From contig CAAGDE010000105.1 of assembly GCA_900768535.1 (NCBI GenBank), positions 1 through 7,188 on the forward strand: a stretch of DNA of 7,188 nucleotides. Reading direction: 5' to 3'. The notes under the pieces were generated by a model that was not told where the DNA came from, made no database searches, and worked only from the letters and a program-made list of their open reading frames with translations. Each line of letters starts with the position of its first letter. Position 1 is the first letter of the stretch. The DNA is from Clostridia bacterium (GTDB taxonomy: Bacteria > Bacillota > Clostridia > Oscillospirales > CAG-272). The position numbers and the translations under genes are program-made. Positions 1 to 6,012 of the stretch are shown piece after piece.

Positions 1-27
1 CTAAGAACCCCAAGAACTTTCACTGAG
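1..27 (-). repeat. Partial third copy of the two-hairpin dispersed repeat, cut by the window edge
   Basis: Read on the minus strand this stretch begins CTCAGTGAAAGTTCTTG and ends TTCTTAG. It matches the head of the repeat copy at 2473-2557, which begins CTTAGTAAAAGTTTTTG and runs on through GATTCTTAAG. Apart from one single-base gap the differences are transitions. The hairpins that follow this head in the other copies would lie to the left of the window and cannot be seen. It points away from the copy at 93-172, so the two form a head-to-head pair. Confidence 0.6.
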
Positions 28-102
28 AAGGGCATACCCCCGACTGAAGTACCGGAAATATTTCACGGTACGTTGGTCGGGGGTATGCCCTTCTCAGTGA
101 AA
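18..102. repeat. Large palindrome: 27-bp perfect inverted repeat with a nested hairpin in the loop
   Basis: Bases 18-44 are the exact reverse complement of 76-102. The 31-base loop holds a second stem, GTACCG (49-54) with CGGTAC (66-71), and inside it GAAA (55-58) pairs with TTTC (61-64). With small bulges the pairing continues outward for about another 15 bases on each side. The outer ten bases of each arm (18-27 and 93-102) are the heads of two oppositely oriented dispersed repeats; the inner part (GAGAAGGGCATACCCCCGAC on one strand) is extra sequence. It lies just downstream of the minus-strand HAD gene and could stop transcription in either direction. It has no U-tract, so a REP/BIME- or MITE-like mobile structure is equally plausible. 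Confidence 0.85.
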
Positions 103-172
103 TTCTTTGGATTCCTAAACCTTTCTTCTAAGAAAGGTTTAGGCGGGGTTTGGGGCAGAGCCCCAAGGTCTT
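93..172 (+). repeat. Two-hairpin dispersed repeat, copy 1
   Basis: This copy runs from CTCAGTGAAATTC to CCCCAAGGTCTT. It contains hairpin 1 (114-143, a 14-bp stem with arms CCTAAACCTTTCTT and AAGAAAGGTTTAGG) and hairpin 2 (150-166, TTGGGGC-AGA-GCCCCAA). The same layout, in the same order, occurs on the minus strand at 2473-2557. Hairpin 2 differs there by one compensated pair (G-C to A-T), and hairpin 1 differs at several positions in both arms yet still pairs completely. The copy overlaps the end of the HAD gene: its stop codon (139-141) and last ten codons lie inside the repeat. No transposase is visible nearby, so movement would need an enzyme supplied elsewhere in the genome. Confidence 0.75.
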
Positions 173-984
173 ACCTCCGCATCCACCTCTGCCAGAGAGG
201 GGTAGACGAAGTCGGGGCGGGCATCGGGGGGGGCGGCTTCCACGTCGGCGGGGGTGGTTTCTCCGGTCAGGACGAGGACAGCGGTCACGCCGTGTTTTTT
301 GCCGATGGCAATATCGGTATAGAGCCGGTCGCCGAAGATGCACATTTCGGAGCGGTCCAGACCGGTGGTCTCGCAGATCATCTCCACGGTTTCGCGGTAG
401 GGTTTCCCGAAATAGGTCGGTGTTTTACCGGTGGAAGCCGTAACGAACGCCGCGATTGCGCCGCTGTCGGGGATAAAGCCGGTTTCGGTGGGGCAGTTGA
501 AATCCGGGTGGGTGGAGAGATACTCCGCCCCGCCGCGAATCAGCCGGCAGGCATTGTCCAGCTTCTGATAGGTCAGCGTGGTATCAAAGCTGGTGATAAC
601 GATATCGGCGCGCGCCTCGGAGCCGGTCAGAAGCGGGATACCCGCCTCACGGAAGCTCTTTTCCAGCTCCGGCGTACCGACCAGGTAGACCGACTTTCCG
701 GCGCGGTGGCGGCGCAAAAACTCGATGGTCACATCGCCGGAGGTCATGATCTCCTCCCGCGTGGGCGCAAAGCCGAGCCGCGTCAGCTTTTCCATGTAAA
801 AAGCCGGGTCGTGCGAGGCGTTGTTGGTAAAGAACAGCACCCGCTTGCCGTACGCCCGCAGATGTTTGATAAACCGGATGGCAAACGGAAAGACCTGTCC
901 GCCCAGGTAGATCGTACCGTCCATATCGAAAATGAACAGCTTCTTCCGCCCCAGCACGGACGGATCCGGATTTTTGAATTCCAT
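139..984 (-). CDS. NagD-type HAD-superfamily phosphatase (HAD type IIA)
   Basis: This encodes a predicted cytoplasmic 281-residue hydrolase that removes phosphate from small phosphorylated metabolites, the usual role of NagD/4-nitrophenylphosphatase-like HAD IIA enzymes. All four HAD motifs are visible. They are FDMDGT with nucleophile D20 and acid D22, FFTNN with T53, the motif III lysine K194 in FGKPYRE, and the metal-binding GDRLYTD at 218-224. The stretch between motifs II and III, about residues 60-185, is the right size for the C2-type cap that sets substrate choice. The length is normal for the family. The ATG at 984 is chosen because AAAGGA sits just upstream and a good promoter lies at 1060-1088; the longer frame to 1179 would start upstream of that promoter. 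The last ten residues (RPWGSAPNPA) and the stop are encoded by a dispersed repeat. The exact substrate cannot be told from sequence. Confidence 0.93.
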   Translation of the reverse strand: MEFKNPDPSVLGRKKLFIFDMDGTIYLGGQVFPFAIRFIKHLRAYGKRVLFFTNNASHDPAFYMEKLTRLGFAPTREEIMTSGDVTIEFLRRHRAGKSVYLVGTPELEKSFREAGIPLLTGSEARADIVITSFDTTLTYQKLDNACRLIRGGAEYLSTHPDFNCPTETGFIPDSGAIAAFVTASTGKTPTYFGKPYRETVEMICETTGLDRSEMCIFGDRLYTDIAIGKKHGVTAVLVLTGETTPADVEAAPPDARPDFVYPSLAEVDAEVRPWGSAPNPA

Positions 985-1059
985 GTCAGATTCCTTTCTG
1001 TATCCCAAGGAAAATCTCCCCGGCAACCGTATTCCGTGCGCGGGGCAGTCATCCTTCTT

Positions 1060-1088
1060 ATCGTACCATATTTTCCCCAAAAAGTCAA
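1060..1088 (-). promoter_or_regulatory. Sigma-70-type promoter for the HAD phosphatase gene
   Basis: On the minus strand there is a -35 TTGACT (1088-1083), a 17-base spacer, and a -10 TACGAT (1065-1060). Spacing is ideal and both boxes are close to consensus. Transcription would start near 1052 and give a leader of about 68 bases before the ATG at 984. It shows that the HAD gene can be transcribed separately from the glycosidase upstream. Confidence 0.75.
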
Positions 1089-1125
1089 GAAGCGCCGGAA
1101 AAATTGACAAAGCGCACCGTTTTGC

Positions 1126-1150
1126 TGCGCAAAGATGCATACTTTGCGCA
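1126..1150. promoter_or_regulatory. Perfect 9-bp dyad upstream of the HAD promoter, possible operator
   Basis: TGCGCAAAG (1126-1134) and CTTTGCGCA (1142-1150) are exact reverse complements around a 7-base centre that itself contains the palindrome ATGCAT. The dyad lies about 40 bases upstream of the -35 box of the HAD promoter and about 90 bases past the hairpin that ends the glycosidase gene. No T-run follows on either strand, so a binding site for a dimeric regulator is more likely than a terminator. The regulator is not identified. The rest of the 985-1289 gap shows no gene on either strand. Confidence 0.4.
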
Positions 1151-1237
1151 CTTGCGGCTGTCGGAAGCCCCAAACGCAAACGCGCTTTCCCTCAAAGCGT
1201 ACAAAGCCGGAGCCACCGACCCCGGAAGCCGCACCGA

Positions 1238-1273
1238 AACAGACCGGGCTCGCGTTTCCGAGTCCGGTCTGTT
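1238..1273 (-). terminator. Hairpin terminator candidate after the glycosidase gene
   Basis: A 15-bp stem with one G-U type pair (1238-1252 with 1259-1273) and a 6-base loop begins 16 bases after the glycosidase stop codon. On the minus strand the stem ends GTCTGTT and is followed by TCGG, so the T-run is only three bases and partly inside the stem. Position and strength fit a terminator; the weak T-run is why confidence is moderate. Confidence 0.5.
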
Positions 1274-1289
1274 GATCTGCGGGGACCGT

Positions 1290-2447
1290 TTACCTGTCCA
1301 AAATCAGTTCGATCAGGAACGCGGCGCTCCAGGAGAAGGAGTTATTGAATTTTCCGCGGCGGTTGATCGAATCGTAATTTTCCGAAATACCGCGGTCCAG
1401 TCCGTCATACGCCATGGAGAGAAGGAATTCCCGGATCTCCCCCGCCACCTCGGTAAATCCGTAGTTCTCCAGTCCCTTGATTGCAAAAAATGCAACGTTG
1501 AGCCAGGTCTGCCCGCGCCAGTAGTCGGTGGAATACGCCGGGCAGTCGTAGGTCACGGTTGGCATACCGGGATAGAATTTTCTCCGGTCGGCGGCAAGGC
1601 GCGCCATCGCCTCTGCCCGCTCGCGCGATGCGGTTCCGATGGTCAGCGGCATGAAGGATGCGGGAGACAGCACCGAAACAAACGCGCCGGTCTTCCGGTT
1701 GCGGTCGGCGTACGCTGCCTGCTCCGCGTCAAAGAGCGTTTCCTCAATCCGTCCTGCAAGCGCCGCCGCTTTGGCGTCCCAGCCCTGCCGCGCTTCTCCG
1801 AGGATATCCGCCATGTCTGCCATGGCGCGGTAAAACATCACCATGTAGCAGTTCAGGTCGATTGCCCACAGGTCAACGATGGGGAATTCGTCCCAGCGCG
1901 GGGAGTTGTCCCAGCCGGATTCCCAGCGGGGATGGAGGTAGTTGTCCGCCTCCGGGTGCTGCTGGGCGGAATAGAAGAACAGCCCCCGGTCACAGCGGTT
2001 TTCCTCCCAGAACGATGCATTTTTTGCGTAGCGGTCATAGCTCCGGCGCAAAAACTCCCGGTCCCCGTCCCGGCGGAAGACCGTCAGCGTTGCCCACGGC
2101 AGCACGGGCGGCTTGCCGTAGTTGTCGCAGATCCTTCCGTCCACATAAATCACGTCCGGGAACATCCCCGTGGGCAGCTGAAAGGCGACGAATGCGTCGA
2201 TACAGCTTTTTGCCAGCGGCGTATCATAGCGGGAGACGGTCATGGCATGGAACGCGGAATCCCAGTTCCAGATGCCCGCACAGGGACCCGACCACGGGGA
2301 AATAACCGGCACATCGCCCCACGGCGCGTCCGGCGAGTGGACGGTATTCTTTTTCAGCACCTCATAAGCGGCGTCCAGCAGGGTCATATCCCGCGCACTG
2401 TGCGCCCCTCGTAGCGGTGCCAGCCATTCTTCTTTTGTCAGAAACAT
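1290..2447 (-). CDS. GH63/GH37 trehalase-like (alpha/alpha)6-barrel glycosidase
   Basis: This is a predicted cytoplasmic inverting glycoside hydrolase of 385 residues. The family signatures are in the expected order: WNWDSAF (60-66), the strong ESGWDNSPR motif (176-184) with D180 the likely general acid, YWRGQTW (309-315), and SENYD (355-359) with E356 the likely catalytic base, followed by FSWSAAF (371-377). These match the catalytic core shared by trehalases, GH63 glucosidases and mannosylglycerate-hydrolase-like enzymes. There is no signal peptide and no N-terminal beta-sandwich, so it is a compact single-domain form. Substrate is unknown; an alpha-linked glucoside or mannosyl compound is an inference from the fold. 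The ATG at 2447 is preceded by AAAGGAGAA. The frame is open to 2543, but those extra 32 codons (MKILKKLFSKSF and onward) are a translated dispersed repeat. No clear promoter lies directly upstream. Confidence 0.9.
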   Translation of the reverse strand: MFLTKEEWLAPLRGAHSARDMTLLDAAYEVLKKNTVHSPDAPWGDVPVISPWSGPCAGIWNWDSAFHAMTVSRYDTPLAKSCIDAFVAFQLPTGMFPDVIYVDGRICDNYGKPPVLPWATLTVFRRDGDREFLRRSYDRYAKNASFWEENRCDRGLFFYSAQQHPEADNYLHPRWESGWDNSPRWDEFPIVDLWAIDLNCYMVMFYRAMADMADILGEARQGWDAKAAALAGRIEETLFDAEQAAYADRNRKTGAFVSVLSPASFMPLTIGTASRERAEAMARLAADRRKFYPGMPTVTYDCPAYSTDYWRGQTWLNVAFFAIKGLENYGFTEVAGEIREFLLSMAYDGLDRGISENYDSINRRGKFNNSFSWSAAFLIELILDR

Positions 2448-2472
2448 AGGATTCTCCTTTTTTTGGGGGGGT

Positions 2473-2557
2473 GAAGACCTTGGGACGCTGTCCCAAACCC
2501 TGCTTAAGAAACTTTTTGAAAAAAGTTTCTTAAGAATCTTCAAAAACTTTTACTAAG
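2473..2557 (-). repeat. Two-hairpin dispersed repeat, copy 2
   Basis: On the minus strand this copy runs from CTTAGTAAAAG to CCCAAGGTCTTC and has the same layout as the copy at 93-172. Hairpin 1 is at 2503-2534, with CTTAAGAAACTTTTT facing its complement (15 bp, effectively 13 bp with a 6-base loop). Hairpin 2 is at 2480-2496, read on the minus strand as TTGGGAC-AGC-GTCCCAA. It lies in the leader of the glycosidase gene and ends about 25 bases before that gene's ATG, so it would form part of any transcript reading into the gene. Hairpin 1 is A/T-rich in its arms but is not followed by a T-run. Confidence 0.75.
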
Positions 2558-2626
2558 CCTTCTTTTTATGGTGCGGGGATCGCCGGATGAGAGCGAAACA
2601 GGCGCGCGCAATCGCATAACGCACCG

Positions 2627-2665
2627 CGCCCCCGCCGGAGCGCCTTGGCGGGTCCGGCGGGGGCG
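2627..2665 (-). terminator. GC-rich hairpin right after the small peptide gene
   Basis: CGCCCCCGCCGGA (2627-2639) and its exact complement (2653-2665) form a 13-bp stem. The 13-base loop contains a further CGCC-TT-GGCG stem at 2641-2650. It starts four bases after the stop codon of the 44-codon gene. It is very stable, but no T-run follows on the minus strand, so it may stabilise the 3' end of the mRNA or act as a non-classical terminator. Between it and the repeat copy (2558-2626) no further feature is seen. Confidence 0.5.
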
Positions 2666-2669
2666 GCGT

Positions 2670-2804
2670 TCAGAAGCGGATATTGGTATAGTCCATTTTA
2701 TCCACCAGGGCATCACTGGCGGCACCGGCGTTGGAAATGATGGTGAGAATGTCCTCGTCCTCAATGCGCACGGCGTAGAATTCGGGGGTCTGATACGGTT
2801 TCAT
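2670..2804 (-). CDS. Small 44-residue peptide of unknown function (K-x-Y-x-x-P-E start)
   Basis: This is a short gene that length cut-offs would miss. It begins MKPYQTPEFY, continues AVRIEDEDILTIIS, has a small-residue stretch (NAGAAS, 25-30) and ends MDYTNIRF. Near-perfect AGGGAGGAA lies 6 bases before the ATG, and the gene starts 37 bp after the stop of the 1038-residue secreted protein, so the two are probably co-transcribed; a stable hairpin follows the stop. There is no signal peptide, membrane helix, Cys or His pair. The layout (Lys/Tyr/Pro/Glu start, an acidic E-D-E-D-I-L-T segment around residues 15-21, then a Ser/Gly-rich tail) resembles short hypothetical proteins of about 45-70 residues that I recall as common in gut Clostridia. 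That is memory, not a search. It could be a peptide precursor, a chaperone-like partner or a signal; no modifying enzyme is seen here. Confidence 0.72.
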   Translation of the reverse strand: MKPYQTPEFYAVRIEDEDILTIISNAGAASDALVDKMDYTNIRF

Positions 2805-2841
2805 GCGATGTTCCTCCCTTTCTGGTTGATTGCTTGATCGG

Positions 2842-5800
2842 TTACTTCAGAATGATCCTTGTCATCATTCCGTCTCCGGTATTCACTTTGCCGTCCAGAC
2901 GTCTCATATTGGCAAGAACGTACTGCGGGATGTATGCGGGCTTGCCGTCGGCGGTCTTGGCTACGATTTCCACGTAGTTGTCTTCGTGGAAGTGACCTGT
3001 AAAAATGCCCCGGATAACATCCGCGTTGTTCGTGACCAGCTCGTAAAACGCCTTTGCCGTGGGGTGGCTGTCCGTATAGGCATCGGGGTCATAATTTCTG
3101 AAATAGCCGTTTCCGTCCGTGTTTTTGGTGGGCATGGGGATATGACCGAAGAGCAGCATGGTATAGCCGTTTTCGCGCGCAATGGCGATATCCCGCGTCA
3201 GGTTGTCCACCTGTACTTGGGAGTAGCGGTCGCCCCCGGCATCATAGCGGCTTGCGTTGTCCAGCACAACCACCATCACCCGCCCGTCAATGACCTGCGA
3301 GGTGTAGTCCAGATCAAACCCGTACTTGCTGTACAGCGCCTTCAGTTCGGTGTAGTTCAAGTCGAACTGCTCCAGCGAGCTCCGGTCGGGATAGGTGCAT
3401 TCGTGATTTCCGGCGGTGGGAATGACCTTTCCGGACAGCGCGGCGTTGATGTTCTCCGCCGCCTGAAAGACATACTTTTCCACGGTGTCATAATTCGCGC
3501 GGGAATAGAAATTGACAAGATCGCCGGTGAGGATCACGCGGTCTGCGCCGGCGGCATAATTCATGCAGCGCTTGAACGCGGTGATGATGTCTGCGTTATC
3601 GCCGAAGGCTGAGCCCCATGCCTTGTAGGAGTTCCCGACAAAAGCCGCTTCGTTCTCGTAAAAGGCATTGAAATGGACATCGCTGATCTGAAAGATTTCA
3701 ATCGGCGTTCCGTCACCGGGGATGTCAATGGACACCTCGCGCAGGGAAATCTCCTTGCCGTCCTCCCCTTTGACCGCAATGCCGGTCTTCCACGGGTTCT
3801 TGTAATTTCTGGAGTTGATGAGGTCGATTTCCTCACCGGTGACGGATTTTCCGCCTTTGCAATTCCCTGTCGCGTCAAATGTGATGCTGCCCGCGTTGGC
3901 GTAGGATGCGCCGTCCGCGTTCTCCACGTGTGCGGAGACGGTGAAGGTTGTATTCCCGTTGGAAGCGGGAATGCTGTGCAGGACAAAGACCAGATAGTAA
4001 TGTCCTTCCGGCGCGGTCTGCACATTGTCGCCCGCAAGGACGGAGGTATAGCAGACCGTCACATTCTGCTCCGTGAGCCGGGAGCATTTGCGCACGCCGT
4101 CCGCTCCGGTGTAGGAGACCAGCAGGTCAAAGCCCGCGCTTGCCCAGTCCGTTCCGACAATTTCGGCAACGAACCGGACGGAATAGACGCCGTCCTGTGC
4201 TGCCTGACTGGTCTGCGCGGACACACCGACCACCTTTTCGGTATCGATTGCACCGGCGGTCTTTTGGAGCAGCACCGCCTTTTCCGTTGCGTCAAACAGA
4301 CCGTCCAACAGCGGAACAAGGACGGGCTTGATTTGCAGATCGCGTGCCCGGAGGAACGCTTCGGACTTTGTTCCGCTTGCCGCAGCAAGGATGGAGAGTG
4401 CCGTCAGCTCCCGCTCATCGGTCAGGGTCTTCTTGCCGGAGAAGCGGAACCACGAAAAGTCCGCGCCGCTCATCGAAACCGACAAATGCCTGTTGCCGTC
4501 GTTCAGATACGGCTTTGCGATTGCAAGCATCGGGTAGAGCGCCCCCGCGTCCTTCGTCCAGACCGTTCCGTCCCCAATCAGAGCGGTCAGATCGGTGGAT
4601 TCGGTGATTTGAGGCTGCAATTTTGCATCTGTAGAATAACGATCATAAGTCTGGAGCGCCGCAAAGCTACCGGTCACGGTCGGTTCGGTTGCTGTTCCGA
4701 CAAAAGCAGACTGTGTTGCGGCGGAGTTCAGGACGGCACCGGTTACCACACAGTTTTTAATGGTTGCAGGCGCCAGGTACCGACCGAGAATCCCGCCTTT
4801 TCTTGCCGCGGTGCCGATCATCAATCCGTCAAACTGACAGTTTTCGTAGGTCTTCGGCTGAGAGCAGGAAGCACCGACAATCCCGCCAACGTTGAAGGTC
4901 ATTGTGGCATCATCCGCATCCAGCACAATCATATTTGCCGCGACATAGCAGTTTGTAACGCCGGAAGCAACGGCAGCATCTTTTGCATTGGAATACAGAT
5001 TTCCAGCAATACCGCCAAAGCCGACATTCCATTCCTGTCCGAAAAAGGACTTGCCGCATTCCATTCGCTCGGAGATGACCACACATTCGGAAATCACGGG
5101 AGCCTTCTGTCCGTCATACTGGCTCAAGCCGATAATACCGCCGACATTATCGCCCATAGGGGCGGAAATGGTTCCTGTGAAAACACAGTTTTTGATGATG
5201 GTTGCCGGGTTATTTGCGTTACAGCTGTTGATAATTCCGACAATCCCGCCGACATCATCAAAGCGGTCGCCCTGCCCTGATGTCAGAACAATGGTTGTAT
5301 CGGCATACAGGTTTTCATACCCACCCTGATTGCCTGGTTGCCAGGAACCGACGTTTCCTTCCTGCCAGCCGACAAAGCTACCTACAGTGAAACTATGCGC
5401 GGTGACCTTCGCATTTTCCAGCCGCAGATTTTTGATCCAACCGCCACCGAATTTTCCGACCAATCCCACGCTTCCGTCCTTTTTGGCAGAGGAGTCAATG
5501 GTCATATTGGAAATGGTTGCCGAACCGCTGTTCACATTGCCGATGAGGCTTCCGCGCAGCTTGGAATTTTTACAGATCGGCACCCAATAGTGCGCGCTCA
5601 AATCCAAATCCGCGTCAATGTAAAACGTGTCGTTGATAAACAGATCACCCGATGTCAGGTTAGAAAGATATGCAAGACCTGCCAACTGCGCCGAAGTTGT
5701 AATGTGATAGGTATTCGACATTGCAACTGAATTTCCTTTTTCATCTTTGTCTTTAACATAATAATGCTTCCCGTCTACCGTAACTGTCTTATTGGCATCT

Positions 5801-5958
5801 GCGGCTTCCAGTGTTTTGCACCAGCTGATGTCATAGTTTCCTGCGTCCGTCCAGTAGCCCTGCGGCGTGGTGTCCTCTGCGGATGTGCCGATGACGGCGG
5901 CGGGGATCATTGCCGCAAGCATGGCAAGCGTCAGCAGGACAGAGATCAAACGTTTCAT
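2842..5958 (-). CDS. Secreted GLUG-repeat protein with C-terminal calcineurin-like metallophosphoesterase
   Basis: This encodes a large exported protein of 1038 residues. Residues 1-27 are a Sec signal peptide (K2 R3, a hydrophobic core, likely cut after TSA27); there is no lipobox Cys. Residues about 85-480 form a GLUG-type beta-helix with repeats at VGLVG 164, VGSFVG 192, VGGIVG 236, VGGIIG 272, FGGIAG 314, VGGIVG 357, KGGILG 387 and a weaker SAFVG 417. Residues about 480-745 are an unassigned region with beta-rich segments such as YSVRFVAEI (592-600). Residues about 753-1038 are a metallophosphoesterase with SDVHF (D760, H762), GDLVNF (D813), GNHE (N851, H852), FGH (H939) and GHFH (H989, H991), a full dimetal ligand set. 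It probably cleaves phosphoesters outside the cell, with the beta-helix as a binding or spacing module. No LPXTG, SLH or dockerin anchor is visible. AAGGAG precedes the ATG. Substrate unknown. Confidence 0.93.
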   Translation of the reverse strand: MKRLISVLLTLAMLAAMIPAAVIGTSAEDTTPQGYWTDAGNYDISWCKTLEAADANKTVTVDGKHYYVKDKDEKGNSVAMSNTYHITTSAQLAGLAYLSNLTSGDLFINDTFYIDADLDLSAHYWVPICKNSKLRGSLIGNVNSGSATISNMTIDSSAKKDGSVGLVGKFGGGWIKNLRLENAKVTAHSFTVGSFVGWQEGNVGSWQPGNQGGYENLYADTTIVLTSGQGDRFDDVGGIVGIINSCNANNPATIIKNCVFTGTISAPMGDNVGGIIGLSQYDGQKAPVISECVVISERMECGKSFFGQEWNVGFGGIAGNLYSNAKDAAVASGVTNCYVAANMIVLDADDATMTFNVGGIVGASCSQPKTYENCQFDGLMIGTAARKGGILGRYLAPATIKNCVVTGAVLNSAATQSAFVGTATEPTVTGSFAALQTYDRYSTDAKLQPQITESTDLTALIGDGTVWTKDAGALYPMLAIAKPYLNDGNRHLSVSMSGADFSWFRFSGKKTLTDERELTALSILAAASGTKSEAFLRARDLQIKPVLVPLLDGLFDATEKAVLLQKTAGAIDTEKVVGVSAQTSQAAQDGVYSVRFVAEIVGTDWASAGFDLLVSYTGADGVRKCSRLTEQNVTVCYTSVLAGDNVQTAPEGHYYLVFVLHSIPASNGNTTFTVSAHVENADGASYANAGSITFDATGNCKGGKSVTGEEIDLINSRNYKNPWKTGIAVKGEDGKEISLREVSIDIPGDGTPIEIFQISDVHFNAFYENEAAFVGNSYKAWGSAFGDNADIITAFKRCMNYAAGADRVILTGDLVNFYSRANYDTVEKYVFQAAENINAALSGKVIPTAGNHECTYPDRSSLEQFDLNYTELKALYSKYGFDLDYTSQVIDGRVMVVVLDNASRYDAGGDRYSQVQVDNLTRDIAIARENGYTMLLFGHIPMPTKNTDGNGYFRNYDPDAYTDSHPTAKAFYELVTNNADVIRGIFTGHFHEDNYVEIVAKTADGKPAYIPQYVLANMRRLDGKVNTGDGMMTRIILK

Positions 5959-6012
5959 GTTGCTTTCTCCTTATCAATTCGTAATTTTCAGGGGATGCGA
6001 AAACGGTCGGGG

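Noticed and set aside
73..1107. 344-codon plus-strand open frame opposite the HAD gene
   Set aside because: It is Gly-rich, starts inside the palindrome and repeat, and lies opposite a gene with all four HAD motifs.
985..1179. Longer N-terminus for the HAD protein starting at 1179
   Set aside because: The extension runs through the promoter at 1060-1088, has no family similarity, and the ATG at 984 has its own ribosome site.
1104..2414. 436-codon plus-strand open frame opposite the glycosidase
   Set aside because: The opposite strand carries the intact GH63/trehalase motifs in frame; the plus frame is low-complexity Arg/Gly/Val-rich and has no domain.
2448..2543. Longer N-terminus for the glycosidase starting at 2543
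   Set aside because: The extra 32 codons are a translation of repeat copy 2; the ATG at 2447 is preceded by AAAGGAGAA.
2540..2764. 74-codon minus-strand frame overlapping the small peptide gene
   Set aside because: It is in a different frame from the 44-codon gene, is Arg/Pro-rich, has no ribosome site and runs through the GC-rich hairpin.
3673..5280. 535-codon plus-strand open frame opposite the exported protein
   Set aside because: It is the antisense shadow of a GC-rich gene. The minus frame has signal peptide, GLUG repeats and catalytic motifs; the plus frame has no ribosome site or recognisable domain.
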